From Crossiella sp. SN42 (GTDB lineage: Bacteria; Actinomycetota; Actinomycetes; Mycobacteriales; Pseudonocardiaceae), in NCBI RefSeq assembly GCF_023897065.1, contig NZ_JAMHIV010000011.1, forward strand, positions 1-64,000: 64,000 nt of DNA, in the 5' to 3' direction. Under the pieces are notes generated by a model, which saw nothing but the letters and a program-made list of their open reading frames with translations, had not been told where the DNA came from and did no database searches. Every line of letters begins with the position of its first letter. Position 1 is the stretch's first letter. This document shows positions 41,907-50,025 of the stretch, in pieces. Position numbers and translations under genes: made by a program.

Positions 41907-41963
41907 TGTATACGCAGCACAACCGGCCCCGCGGCGGCGCACGAACCCGCGGGGAGACCCTCG

Positions 41964-42935
41964 ATGACCCAGTTCTCCGGCATCCAGCCGACCGGCCTGA
42001 CCCACCTGGGCAACTACCTCGGCGCGATCCGGCAGTGGGCCGCCCGGCATCACCGGGATGATCTTTTCTGCGTCGTTGACCTGCACGCGATGACCATCCG
42101 GCATAACCCGAACGTGTTGCGCGCCCGTGCCAGAGAGCAACTGGCGATGCTCATCGCGGCTGGAGTGAATCCGGACATCGCGTGCGTTTTCACCCAGTCG
42201 GACCTCATCCAGGAGCATGCCGCGCTGACCTGGGTGCTGGAGTGCGTGGTCTCCTACGGCGAGCTGGCCAGGATGACCCAGTTCAAGGACAAGGCCAAGG
42301 GCCAGGACGGGGTGCGCGCCGGGCTGTTCACCTACCCGGTGCTGATGGCCGCGGACATCCTGCTGCACGGCGCGGAGGAGGTGCCGGTCGGCGAGGACCA
42401 GCGCCAGCACCTGGAACTGGCCCGCACGCTGGCCAAACGCTTCAACGCTACCTACGGCGAGGTGCTCACCGTGCCCAGGGCGGTGACGCCCAGGGTGGCC
42501 GCGCGGGTGGCCGACCTGGCCGCGCCGGAGCGGAAGATGTCCAAGTCCAGCGGCGACCAGTCCGGCACCGTGCTGGTGCTGGACCCGCCGGAGCTGATCC
42601 GCCGCAAGATCATGCGCGCGGTCACCGACCAGGTCGGCGAGGTCCGCTACGCCCCGGAGAGCCAGCCGGGGGTGAGCAACCTGCTGGACATCCTGGCCGC
42701 CTGCACCAACGGCGAGCCCAGGGCGCTGGCCGAGCAGATCAGTGGCTACGCCGAGCTGAAGGAGCGCACGGCGGAGGCGGTGATCGAGGAGCTGCGGCCG
42801 GTGCGCGAGGGCGTGCGGGAGCTGCTGGCCGACCCGGCCGAACTGGACCAGCTCCGGGCGCACGGGGCCGAGCGGGCGCGGGCCGGGTGCGCGCACCGGC
42901 TGGAGGCGGTGCTCAAGGTGACCGGGCTGCGTTGA
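41964..42935 (+). CDS. trpS: Tryptophanyl-tRNA synthetase (auxiliary type, attenuator-controlled)
   Basis: 323-aa class Ic synthetase. The HIGH-like motif is THLGNYLG within MTQFSGIQPTGLTHLGNYLG, the conserved helix reads VVDLHAMTI, the tRNA/adenylate regions are MTQFKDKAKGQDG and LMAADILLHGAEEVPVGEDQRQHLELAR, and KMSKS occurs in RKMSKSSGDQSG. ATG at 41964 with GGGGAG 8 nt upstream. The Streptomyces auxiliary indolmycin-resistant TrpRS1 is controlled by ribosome-mediated attenuation (Vecchione and Sello), and this gene has the same architecture. Whether it is the sole TrpRS of the organism cannot be told from the window. Drug resistance is an inference only. Confidence 0.93.
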   Translation: MTQFSGIQPTGLTHLGNYLGAIRQWAARHHRDDLFCVVDLHAMTIRHNPNVLRARAREQLAMLIAAGVNPDIACVFTQSDLIQEHAALTWVLECVVSYGELARMTQFKDKAKGQDGVRAGLFTYPVLMAADILLHGAEEVPVGEDQRQHLELARTLAKRFNATYGEVLTVPRAVTPRVAARVADLAAPERKMSKSSGDQSGTVLVLDPPELIRRKIMRAVTDQVGEVRYAPESQPGVSNLLDILAACTNGEPRALAEQISGYAELKERTAEAVIEELRPVREGVRELLADPAELDQLRAHGAERARAGCAHRLEAVLKVTGLR

Positions 42936-42938
42936 AGG

Positions 42939-43763
42939 TCACCCCGGGCTGACCTCCTCGGTCAGCTCGACCAGGGCGGGCACCAGCACCCGGTCCGCGG
43001 CGACCCAGTCCAGACCGGCCAGGTTCGCCGCCGCCACCCAGCGCACCGCCCGGTGCTCCACGGCGCGCGGCTGGACGTCCCCGGCGTCCAGCCGCGCGGT
43101 GTGCGTGCGCAGCAGGCCGACCCCGGGCAGCGGGATGTCCGGGCCGATCCTGCCGGTCGGCCGCACCACCACGCCCATCTCCTCGTGGCACTCCCGGACC
43201 AGCGCGTCCACCTCGCTCTCACCGGGCTCGACCCGGCCGCCGGGCAGCTCCCACTTCCCGGCCAGGCTCATCGGGTAGCTGCGCTGTTGCACCAGCAGCG
43301 TGCCCTCGCGCACGATGGCCGCGGCCACCACGATCTTCTCCGCGGCCAGCTCCAGCGAGCGCAGCTCCACCTGGGTGCGGTGCGCGGCCAGCAGCCGCAG
43401 CACCAGCCGCCGGAACATCAGCAGGTCGCCGAGCTTGCCCAGCGGGTTGTTCCAGCTCAGGCTCTCGGTGACGAGCACACCGCCGCCGGTGTCGGCCACC
43501 CGCACGGTGACCCCGCCACCGGCCGAGGTGACCAGGCTGAGCCCGGCCTCGTCCACGTGGTCCACCCGCAGCCGCTGCGCGGGCAGCAGCGGGAACGCGC
43601 ACTTCAGCTCGTCCCCCAGCACCAGCAGCGCGCCATCGGCGTTGACCTGCAACCGGCCGCCCGCGGCCGCCACCGCCTGCCCCCAGGTCTGGACCTCGCG
43701 CAGCGCCGCCGCGACCGTGCGCACCGGCGCGTCGATGAGCACCGTCGACCGCAACACACCCAT
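42939..43763 (-). CDS. SRPBCC-Nudix fusion hydrolase
   Basis: 274 aa, two domains. Residues ~1-130 form a helix-grip/SRPBCC-like module (LIDAPVRTVAAALREVQTWGQAVAAAGG, LSWNNPLGKLGDLLMFRRLVLRLLAAHRTQVE). Residues ~140-270 are a MutT/CTP-pyrophosphohydrolase-type Nudix domain with the box GGRVEPGESEVDALVRECHEEMGV (G-x5-E-x7-REUxEExGU, all residues present). Nudix proteins at this site in M. tuberculosis (MutT2, Rv1160) are free-standing, so the fusion is unusual. Substrate probably an oxidised or modified nucleotide; inferred. It is convergent with trpS, 3 bp from its stop. Confidence 0.88.
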   Translation of the reverse strand: MGVLRSTVLIDAPVRTVAAALREVQTWGQAVAAAGGRLQVNADGALLVLGDELKCAFPLLPAQRLRVDHVDEAGLSLVTSAGGGVTVRVADTGGGVLVTESLSWNNPLGKLGDLLMFRRLVLRLLAAHRTQVELRSLELAAEKIVVAAAIVREGTLLVQQRSYPMSLAGKWELPGGRVEPGESEVDALVRECHEEMGVVVRPTGRIGPDIPLPGVGLLRTHTARLDAGDVQPRAVEHRAVRWVAAANLAGLDWVAADRVLVPALVELTEEVSPG

Positions 43764-43794
43764 GGCCCGAATCCTGTCAGCCGTGCCCGACAGG

Positions 43795-45153
43795 TCAGGG
43801 TTTGGGCCAGCGGATCTCGAAGCGGGCCCCGCCCTCCGGCGAACCGGCCGCGCGCACCGTGCCGCCGCGGCGGCGGACCAGGTCGGCGACCAGCGCCAGG
43901 CCCAGCCCGGCGCCGCCGCTGGCCCGGTCCCTGGCCTCGTCCACCCGGTGGAAGCGCTCGAAGACCTGGTCCCGCTGCTCCTCCGGCACGCCGGGTCCGT
44001 CGTCCTCCACCAGCAGCCTGCCCTGCGTGCCCGCGGGCAGCACCAGCACCCTGACCAGCGCGCGGGCGTAGCGGGCGGCGTTGCGCAGCACGTTGTCCAC
44101 CACCAGCTGCACCTCGCGCGGGGCGGCCAGCACCAGCACCGGGGTCGGCGCCTCCACCCGGACCACGATGCCGCGCTCGCCCAGCCGGGCCGCCGAGGCC
44201 CTGGCCACCTCGACCAGGTCCACCGGCTCGGCCTCCGGCAGGTCCACCGCGTCCGCGCGGGCCAGCATGAGCAGGTCGTCGACCAGCTGGGAGAGCCGTT
44301 CGGCCTCCACCGCGATGTCGGCCAGCGTCTCCTGGGCCAGGTCCGGGTCGGGGTGGGCCACCGCGACCTCGGCCTGCACCCGCAGCGAGGCCACCGGCGA
44401 GCGCAGCTCGTGCGCGGCGTCCCCGCTGAACCGGCGCATCCGCTCGGCCGCCTCGTCCCGCCTGGCCAGCAGCGCGTTCAGCTCCTCGGCCAGCGCGCGC
44501 AGCTCGTCCCTGGCTTCCGGCACCGGCAGCCGCTCACCCGGCGGCAGCGCGCCGGCGGCCTGGCGCATCCGCTGCACCGGGCGCAGCGCCAGCCGCACCG
44601 CGACCCAGGCGGTGCCGGCCACCGCGATCATGGACAGCAGCGCGCCGGGCAGGAACCAGTACCCGGCCCGCTCGAAGACGTTGAGGTAGCTGGTGAACTC
44701 GGTGCCCACCACGACCAGCCTTTGCGAACCGTCGGGCACGCTGACCACCCGGCCCACCCAGCGCACCGCGGGGCCTGACTGCTCCGGCTCGCCGCGGTGG
44801 GCGTACATCGGGAACACCGAGACGCCTTTGCCTGCGCGCAGGTCCCTGATCTGCCAGTCGGTCAGCCGGGGCGCGTCCCCGCCGTCGATCGGCCCGCCTG
44901 CGCTGTCCAGCACCCTGATCTGCTGGTCCCGCTGGCCGGACGGGGCCGGGCGGCCTGCCGTGATGTCGGCGGCCGCGGTGTCCAGGGTGGCCCGCAGCTG
45001 GCCGTCCACCTGGTCGGTCAGCGCGGAGGCGAAGATGGCCGAGGTGACCTGGGCGACCCAGCCGAAGACCAGCAGCGCGACCACCGCGACCACCATGGTG
45101 ATCCGGGCGCGCAGGGTGCGCCGGATCCACCAGCGGCGCAGCGGGCGCAGCAT
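43795..45153 (-). CDS. OmpR-partner sensor histidine kinase with HAMP domain
   Basis: 452 aa. Membrane helices at about 19-41 and 166-188 flank a ~125-residue extracellular sensor. HAMP follows (RPVQRMRQAAGALPPGERLPV), then HisKA with phospho-His248 in FSGDAAHELRSPVASLRVQAEV, N box VDNVLRNAARYA, and G boxes LLVEDDGPGVPEEQRDQVFERFHRVDEA and GGAGLGLALVADLVRRRGG. The ATG overlaps the regulator stop (TGATG), so the two are one operon. The signal is unknown; the divergent LolA-like/ABC operon across the TCTCAG repeat array is the likely target. Confidence 0.94.
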   Translation of the reverse strand: MLRPLRRWWIRRTLRARITMVVAVVALLVFGWVAQVTSAIFASALTDQVDGQLRATLDTAAADITAGRPAPSGQRDQQIRVLDSAGGPIDGGDAPRLTDWQIRDLRAGKGVSVFPMYAHRGEPEQSGPAVRWVGRVVSVPDGSQRLVVVGTEFTSYLNVFERAGYWFLPGALLSMIAVAGTAWVAVRLALRPVQRMRQAAGALPPGERLPVPEARDELRALAEELNALLARRDEAAERMRRFSGDAAHELRSPVASLRVQAEVAVAHPDPDLAQETLADIAVEAERLSQLVDDLLMLARADAVDLPEAEPVDLVEVARASAARLGERGIVVRVEAPTPVLVLAAPREVQLVVDNVLRNAARYARALVRVLVLPAGTQGRLLVEDDGPGVPEEQRDQVFERFHRVDEARDRASGGAGLGLALVADLVRRRGGTVRAAGSPEGGARFEIRWPKP

Positions 45154-45851
45154 CAGGACTCCGGGCCGGGGTCCGGGCTGGCCAGGTAGCCGTGGCCGCG
45201 CACGGTGCGCACCAGGTGGCCCGCGCCCACCGCCTCCAGCTTGCGCCGCAGGTAGCCCACGTAGACCTCGACCGCGTTGCGGGTGGCGGCCTGCTCGTCG
45301 CCCCAGGCCGCGCGCAGCAGCTCGTCCTTGCTGACCACCACGCCAGGGCGGCCGGCCAGGGTGGCCAGCACCGCGAACTCGCGCGGACTCAGCGCCACCG
45401 GCTCACCGGCCCAGCTCACCTCGCGCGTGCCCCGGTCCACGGTCAGCCGGCCCAGCCGCAGCACCTCGCGCGGCCCGTTGTCCGTGCCGCTGCGCCGCAG
45501 CAGCGCCTTGACCTGGGCCACCAGCACCACGAAGGAGAACGGTTTGACCAGGTAGCCGTCCGCGCCCAGGTCCAGCCCGTCGGCCTGGTCCACCTCGCCG
45601 TCCTTGGCCGAGACCATCAGCACCGGGGTGCGCACGCCTTCGGCGCGCAGCCGCTCCAGCACCCGGTAGCCGGACAGGCCGGGCAGCATGATGTCCAGCA
45701 GCACCACGTCAAAAGAGCCGGTCAGGGCCGCGCGCAGGCCGGAGTTGCCATCCGGCGCGGTCACGACCTCCATGCCTTCCGCGCGCAGCCCGCGTTCCAG
45801 CGCCCTGCGCACCCCAGGTTCGTCGTCCACGATCAGCACTCGCGCGGTCAC
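45153..45851 (-). CDS. OmpR/PhoB-family response regulator
   Basis: 232 aa: receiver with VLIVDDEPGVRRALE, phospho-acceptor Asp53 in VVLLDIMLPGLSG, and LMVSAKDGEVDQ, YLVKPFS. A winged-helix trans_reg_C output domain follows: LTVDRGTREVSWAGEPVALSPREFAVLATLAGRPGVVVSKDELLRAAWGDEQAATRNAVEVYVGYLRRKLEAVGAGHLVRTVRGHGY. GTG at 45851. It is upstream of and coupled to the kinase, and lies beside four TCTCAG direct repeats with the 11-bp period used by OmpR-type dimers, implying autoregulation. Confidence 0.95.
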   Translation of the reverse strand: MTARVLIVDDEPGVRRALERGLRAEGMEVVTAPDGNSGLRAALTGSFDVVLLDIMLPGLSGYRVLERLRAEGVRTPVLMVSAKDGEVDQADGLDLGADGYLVKPFSFVVLVAQVKALLRRSGTDNGPREVLRLGRLTVDRGTREVSWAGEPVALSPREFAVLATLAGRPGVVVSKDELLRAAWGDEQAATRNAVEVYVGYLRRKLEAVGAGHLVRTVRGHGYLASPDPGPES

Positions 45852-45892
45852 CGGGCAAGCATGCCGCTGTTCTCCCAGGTCGTGCGGGAGGC

Positions 45893-45940
45893 TCTCAGTG
45901 CTCTCTCAGCGAAAGCCGGGCATTCTCAGTGGTGTCTCAG
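45893..45940. promoter_or_regulatory. Array of TCTCAG direct repeats: OmpR-type operator
   Basis: TCTCAG at 45893, 45904, 45924 and 45935: two pairs, each with an 11-bp period, the pairs offset by 31 bp. A degenerate TCTCCCAG at 45871 keeps the 11-bp phase (22 bp before the first repeat), and TCTCGG lies at 45955, 31 bp after the third. Located between the divergent two-component and LolA-like operons. Confidence 0.65.
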
Positions 45941-45995
45941 CAGGACGGGGCCAGTCTCGGCTGCACGGGACGACCCCGATTCGCAAGGAGGAGAC

Positions 45996-47135
45996 ATGGA
46001 CCGAAGGAAGGCCACAGTCACGGCGGCCACGGCCGGCGCGGTCGCCGGCGCCGTGGGGCTCGCGCTGCTCGCGGTGCCCGGTGGCGCTGGTGCGGCGCCG
46101 ACGTTGCCGTCGGTGGCCGCCGAGGACCTGGTGCAGTCGGTGTTGACCACCACGCCGCCCGCGCTCGGCGGCACTGTCGAGGTGACCAACAACCTCGGCC
46201 TGCCCGCCATCCCCGGCGCGCCGCAGGTGGCCGCGGGCAACAGCAAGCTGCGGGTGTGGACCGACGGGGCGGGCAAGAGCCGGGCCTCGCTGCCGGAGGG
46301 GCAGAACGAGAAGACCATCGTCCAGGACGGCACCACCGTCTGGACCTGGGACTCCGCCGGGCGCAAGGTGACCAAGTCCACTGTGGACGCCAAGGCGCTT
46401 GAGGAGAAGAAGGCCGAGCTGGACAAGGACAAGAAGGTCCGGCCGACCGACCCGGCCAGCGCCGCGCGTGAGCTGGTGAACCTGGTTCGCCAGCAGAGCG
46501 ACCTGTCCGTGGACGGCACCGCCGAGGTGGCCGGTCGCCCGGCCTACGAGCTGGTGCTGACGCCGAAGCCGAACGAGCGAACGCTGCTGCGCGGCGTGCG
46601 GGTCGCGGTGGACGCGGAGAAGCGCATCCCGCTGCGGGTGACCGTGCTGAGCAACGGCACCGACACCCCGGCGCTCCAGGTGGGCTTCAGCCAGCTGAAC
46701 GTGGGTCCGCAGGACGCCAACCTGTTCAAGTTCACCCCGCCGCCCGGCGCGACCGTGGAGGAGAACAAGGTCGACGGCAAGGCCAAGGACCACCGGGCCC
46801 CGTCGAAGGAAGAGATCGAGAAGGCCAAGAAGGAAGCCGAGAAGGCCTTCAAGGTCGTCGGCGAGGGCTGGGACACCACCGTCGTCGGCAAGCTGCCGGA
46901 GCAGGCGCTGACCGCGCCGAAGCCGGCCGAGGGCAGGCGTGGCGACCGTGGCGCGGCCGCGGGCAACCCGCTTGCCCTGGTCAAGCAGCTGGGCAAGGAG
47001 GTCAACGGCGCCTGGGGTTCGGGCTGGGTCATCGAGACCAAGGTCGGGACCGCGCTGGTCACCTCCGACGGCCGCTTCGCGGTCGGCGCGGTGCCGCAGC
47101 AGGTGCTGACCGAGGCGATCGGTCAGGTGAAGTGA
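45996..47135 (+). CDS. LolA-like/DUF2092 exported protein
   Basis: 379 aa. Uncleaved or cleaved N-terminal hydrophobic signal (TAATAGAVAGAVGLALLAVPGGAGA), then a LolA/RseB-type domain: AAEDLVQSVLTTTPPALGGTVEVTNNLGL, RVWTDGAGKSRASLPEGQNEKTIVQDGTTVWTWDSAGRKVTKSTV, RPAYELVLTPKPNERTLLRGVRVAVDAEKRIPLRVTVLS. This fold carries lipids or lipoproteins in Gram-negatives and senses envelope damage as RseB. The C-terminal part has a Lys/Glu helix (APSKEEIEKAKKEAEKAFKVV). ATG at 45996 with AAGGAGG. It is coupled to the ABC ATPase downstream; likely the accessory component of an envelope-lipid exporter. Confidence 0.85.
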   Translation: MDRRKATVTAATAGAVAGAVGLALLAVPGGAGAAPTLPSVAAEDLVQSVLTTTPPALGGTVEVTNNLGLPAIPGAPQVAAGNSKLRVWTDGAGKSRASLPEGQNEKTIVQDGTTVWTWDSAGRKVTKSTVDAKALEEKKAELDKDKKVRPTDPASAARELVNLVRQQSDLSVDGTAEVAGRPAYELVLTPKPNERTLLRGVRVAVDAEKRIPLRVTVLSNGTDTPALQVGFSQLNVGPQDANLFKFTPPPGATVEENKVDGKAKDHRAPSKEEIEKAKKEAEKAFKVVGEGWDTTVVGKLPEQALTAPKPAEGRRGDRGAAAGNPLALVKQLGKEVNGAWGSGWVIETKVGTALVTSDGRFAVGAVPQQVLTEAIGQVK

Positions 47136-48118
47136 CCGCCGGACTGGCGGGCACGGAGCTGAGCGTGGCGGGGGCGGCTCCGGCCGCCCCCGCCCCCTCC
47201 CGCACCCTGGCCGCCCGCACCAGGGGACTGCGCAAGGTCTACGGCAAGACCGTGGCGGTGGACCGGGTGGACCTGGACGTGCCGCAGGGCGCGGTGCTGG
47301 GCATGCTGGGCCCCAACGGTTCCGGCAAGACCACCACCATCCGGATGCTGCTCGGCCTGGTCCGCCCCACCGCCGGTGAGGTGGAGCTGCTGGGCCACCG
47401 GATGCCGGATGAGTCCACCGCGGCGCTGGCCCAGGTCGGCGCGCTGGTCGAGGGACCGGGTTTCCACCCGTTCCTCTCCGGCCGGGAGAACCTGCGGCGG
47501 CTGGGCGCGGCCGAACCGCTGCTGGAGACCAAGGCGATCAAGGGCGCGGTGGCCGACGCGCTGGAGCGGGTCGGGCTCGCGCACGCGGCCGACCGCAAGT
47601 TCCGCGGCTACTCCCTCGGCATGAAGCAGCGCCTCGGCCTGGCCGCCGCGCTGCTGGTGCCGCGCCGCCTGGTGGTGCTGGACGAGCCGACCAACGGCAT
47701 GGACCCGGCGGGCACCAGGGAGATCCGCAAGGTGATGGCGCAGCTGCACGCGGCAGGCACCACCGTCGTGGTGTCCTCGCACCTGCTCGCCGAGGTGGAG
47801 GCGACCTGCACGCACGTGGCCGTGCTGCACCAGGGCACCGTGGTCGGCCAGGGCCCGCTGGCGGAGCTGCTGGAAGCCGGTGCGCCCACGCTGACCGTGG
47901 CCACGCCGGAGGTGGCCGAGGCCGTGGAGGCGCTGCGCTCGGCCAAGATCCCCGCGCGGGCCGCCGACGGCGGGGTGCGGGTGGAGCTGACCGGCGCGGA
48001 GGCGCCGCTGGTGATCGAGACCCTGGTTCGGGCGGGGGTCTCGGTGCACGAGGCACATCGGGAGCGCACCGGGCTGGAGGAGCTGTTCGCCCGGCTCACC
48101 GAGGAGGACGGGGCATGA
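47132..48118 (+). CDS. ABC transporter ATP-binding protein (LolA-like operon)
   Basis: 328-aa ABC ATPase: Walker A GPNGSGKTTT, signature YSLGMKQRLGLAAAL, Walker B RLVVLDEPTNGMDP and the switch His in VVVSSHLLAEVEATCTHVAVL. A ~25-residue Ala/Pro-rich N-terminal stretch precedes the domain, and a small C-terminal domain follows (about residues 240-328). GTG at 47132 overlaps the LolA-like stop (GTGA), and its own stop overlaps the permease start (ATGA), forming a three-gene unit. Confidence 0.93.
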   Translation: MTAGLAGTELSVAGAAPAAPAPSRTLAARTRGLRKVYGKTVAVDRVDLDVPQGAVLGMLGPNGSGKTTTIRMLLGLVRPTAGEVELLGHRMPDESTAALAQVGALVEGPGFHPFLSGRENLRRLGAAEPLLETKAIKGAVADALERVGLAHAADRKFRGYSLGMKQRLGLAAALLVPRRLVVLDEPTNGMDPAGTREIRKVMAQLHAAGTTVVVSSHLLAEVEATCTHVAVLHQGTVVGQGPLAELLEAGAPTLTVATPEVAEAVEALRSAKIPARAADGGVRVELTGAEAPLVIETLVRAGVSVHEAHRERTGLEELFARLTEEDGA

Positions 48119-48993
48119 CCGCGACACTCGCCGAACCGACACCCGCGAGCACGCCGGTCGCGGTGTCCGCCGGCCCGAAGCAAGCATCCGCCTGGCGGCT
48201 CTACGCCTCCGAGCTGCGCTGGATCCTGCGCCGCCCGCGCACCGTGGTGGCGCTGACCCTGATGGCGCTGGTGCCGATCGCGATCGGCATCGGGGTCACC
48301 GTGATCGGCGGCAACGCGCCGGGCCGCGGGCCAGCGATGATCATGGCGGCGGTGGGCAACGGGATGGTGCTGCCCCTGGCCGCGCTGACCATCTCGATGA
48401 CCATGCTGCTGCCGTTGGTGGCCACCATGTCCGCCGCGGACGCGCTGGCCGGTGAGGCCTCGCACGGCACGCTGCGCGGGCTGCTGATGGCCCCGGTGAG
48501 CCGGGTGCGGCTGGTCGCGGTGAAGGCGGCCGGGGTGGCCACGGTGATCGTGATCGCGGTGTCGCTGATCGTGCTGCTGGGCATGATCACCGGCGTGGTG
48601 ATCGTGGGCGGCACCGAGGTGGTCACGCTTTCCGGCACCACGCTGCCGTTCCTGGACGCGCTGGGCAAGGTCGGCTTGGCCGCGGGCTGGGTGGCCTTCC
48701 AGATGATGGCGCTGGCCGCGATCGCGCTGGCGGTCTCCTCGCTCACCGAGCACCCGCTGGTGGTGCTGGCGGCCACGCTGGGCGGGCTGATCGTGGTGCA
48801 GGTGCTGGGCGCGATCCCCGGCATGGAGTGGTTGCAGCCGTACCTGCTGCCCACCGGCTGGACCGCGCTGGCCGACGTGCTGCGCGACCCGATGCCGTGG
48901 GACGGCCTGATCGACAGCAGCGCGAAGGCGGCCTGCTACCTGCTGATCGGGCTGTCGCTGACCTTCATCCGCATGTCCACCAAGGACGGCTGA
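48115..48993 (+). CDS. ABC-2 type permease (LolA-like operon)
   Basis: 292 aa with six helices, including VVALTLMALVPIAIGIGVTVIGG, GMVLPLAALTISMTMLLPLVATMSAADALAGE, VATVIVIAVSLIVLLGMITGVVIVGG, VGLAAGWVAFQMMALAAIALAVSSLTEHPLVVLAATLGGLIVVQVL and AACYLLIGLSLTFI. The loop after helix 2, LAGEASHGTLRGLLMAPVSRVRLVAVKAAG, is a standard ABC-2 coupling loop. Together with the ATPase and the LolA-like protein it is a candidate lipid/lipoprotein or drug exporter. Its stop abuts the thiQ stop with no intergenic base. Confidence 0.9.
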   Translation: MTATLAEPTPASTPVAVSAGPKQASAWRLYASELRWILRRPRTVVALTLMALVPIAIGIGVTVIGGNAPGRGPAMIMAAVGNGMVLPLAALTISMTMLLPLVATMSAADALAGEASHGTLRGLLMAPVSRVRLVAVKAAGVATVIVIAVSLIVLLGMITGVVIVGGTEVVTLSGTTLPFLDALGKVGLAAGWVAFQMMALAAIALAVSSLTEHPLVVLAATLGGLIVVQVLGAIPGMEWLQPYLLPTGWTALADVLRDPMPWDGLIDSSAKAACYLLIGLSLTFIRMSTKDG

Positions 48994-50025
48994 TCAGGCG
49001 GGCAGCACCGCGACCGCCTCGGGATCCAGGCGCAGCCGCACCGGATCCCCGGCGGCCGGTGCACCCAGGACCGGCCCGACCGCCTCGACCTCGCTGATCT
49101 CCGGCAGATCGGCGAGGTCGAGTCGCACCACCAGCCGGATGTGGTCGGTGCGGTGCACCCGGCGCACCACCAGTCCGGCCAGCTCGCCGTCGGCCCCGGC
49201 CCGCAGCGCGGCCGCGCGCAGGCCCAGCCGCGCCGGTCCGTCCGGAAAGCCTTGCGCGGCAACACTTCCCACCGCCGACTCCGCGACGCCGTCGCGCACC
49301 TCGGCCGGGATCATCGTGCTACAGCCCAGGAACCGGGCCACCTCGGCATCGGCGGGGGCGCGCCACACCGACTCCGGCGTGCCCAGCTGGCGGATCCGGC
49401 CTGCCGACATCACCGCCACCCGGTCGGCCAGGGTGAATGCCTCGTCGTGGTCGTGCGTGACCACCAGCGCGGTGGCGCCCGCCTTGCGCAGCAACGTGGC
49501 CAGGTCCATCGCCAGCTGCTCACGCAGCGCCCGGTCCAGTGCGGACAGCGGCTCGTCCAGCAGCAGCAACCGCGGCCGCGGCGCCAGCGCCCTGGCCAGC
49601 GCGACCCGCTGCTGCTCGCCGCCGGAGAGCTCGGTGACCCGCCGGGAGCCGTAGCCGGTCAGTCCGACCAGCTCCAGCAACTCGGCGATCCGCACCCGCT
49701 GCTCGGCCTTGGGCACGCCGTGCATGCGCAGGCCGAAGGCGATGTTGCCGGCCACGTCGCGGTGCGGGAACAGCTGGCCGTCCTGGAAGACCAGGCCGAA
49801 GCCGCGCCGGTGCACCGGGACCGCGGCCAGGTCCGCGCCGTCCCAGCTGACCGTGCCCGCGGTGGGCTGTTCCAGTCCGGCGATGGCGCGCAGCAGGGTG
49901 GACTTGCCGCAGCCGGACGGGCCGAGCAGGGCGAGCACCTCACCCTCCACAATGGACAGATCGACCTGGTCGACCGCGGTGGCGCGGCCGTACTTCACCA
50001 CAAGTCCGTCGACGCCAAGACTCAT
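48994..50025 (-). CDS. thiQ: Thiamine ABC transporter ATP-binding protein
   Basis: 343-aa ATPase. Walker A GPSGCGKST, signature LSGGEQQRVALARAL, Walker B LLLLDEPLSALD and switch His in VVTHDHDEAFTLADRVAVM. The C-terminal ~110 residues form a TOBE-like domain (VRRVHRTDHIRLVVRLDLADLP), longer than in E. coli ThiQ (~232 aa). The ATG at 50025 overlaps the permease stop (TGATG). Thiamine specificity follows from the upstream TPP riboswitch that controls the operon; the ATPase alone could not be told from iron or sulfate types. Confidence 0.88.
   Translation of the reverse strand: MSLGVDGLVVKYGRATAVDQVDLSIVEGEVLALLGPSGCGKSTLLRAIAGLEQPTAGTVSWDGADLAAVPVHRRGFGLVFQDGQLFPHRDVAGNIAFGLRMHGVPKAEQRVRIAELLELVGLTGYGSRRVTELSGGEQQRVALARALAPRPRLLLLDEPLSALDRALREQLAMDLATLLRKAGATALVVTHDHDEAFTLADRVAVMSAGRIRQLGTPESVWRAPADAEVARFLGCSTMIPAEVRDGVAESAVGSVAAQGFPDGPARLGLRAAALRAGADGELAGLVVRRVHRTDHIRLVVRLDLADLPEISEVEAVGPVLGAPAAGDPVRLRLDPEAVAVLPA

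Noticed and set aside
41741-41963. T-box riboswitch before trpS
   Set aside because: No T-box core sequence or specifier-loop architecture; the leader peptide and competing hairpins explain the region better.
45871-45960. TCTCAG repeats as a CRISPR array
   Set aside because: Repeat units are 6 bp with 5-14 bp gaps, and no cas genes are present; the phasing fits regulator binding.
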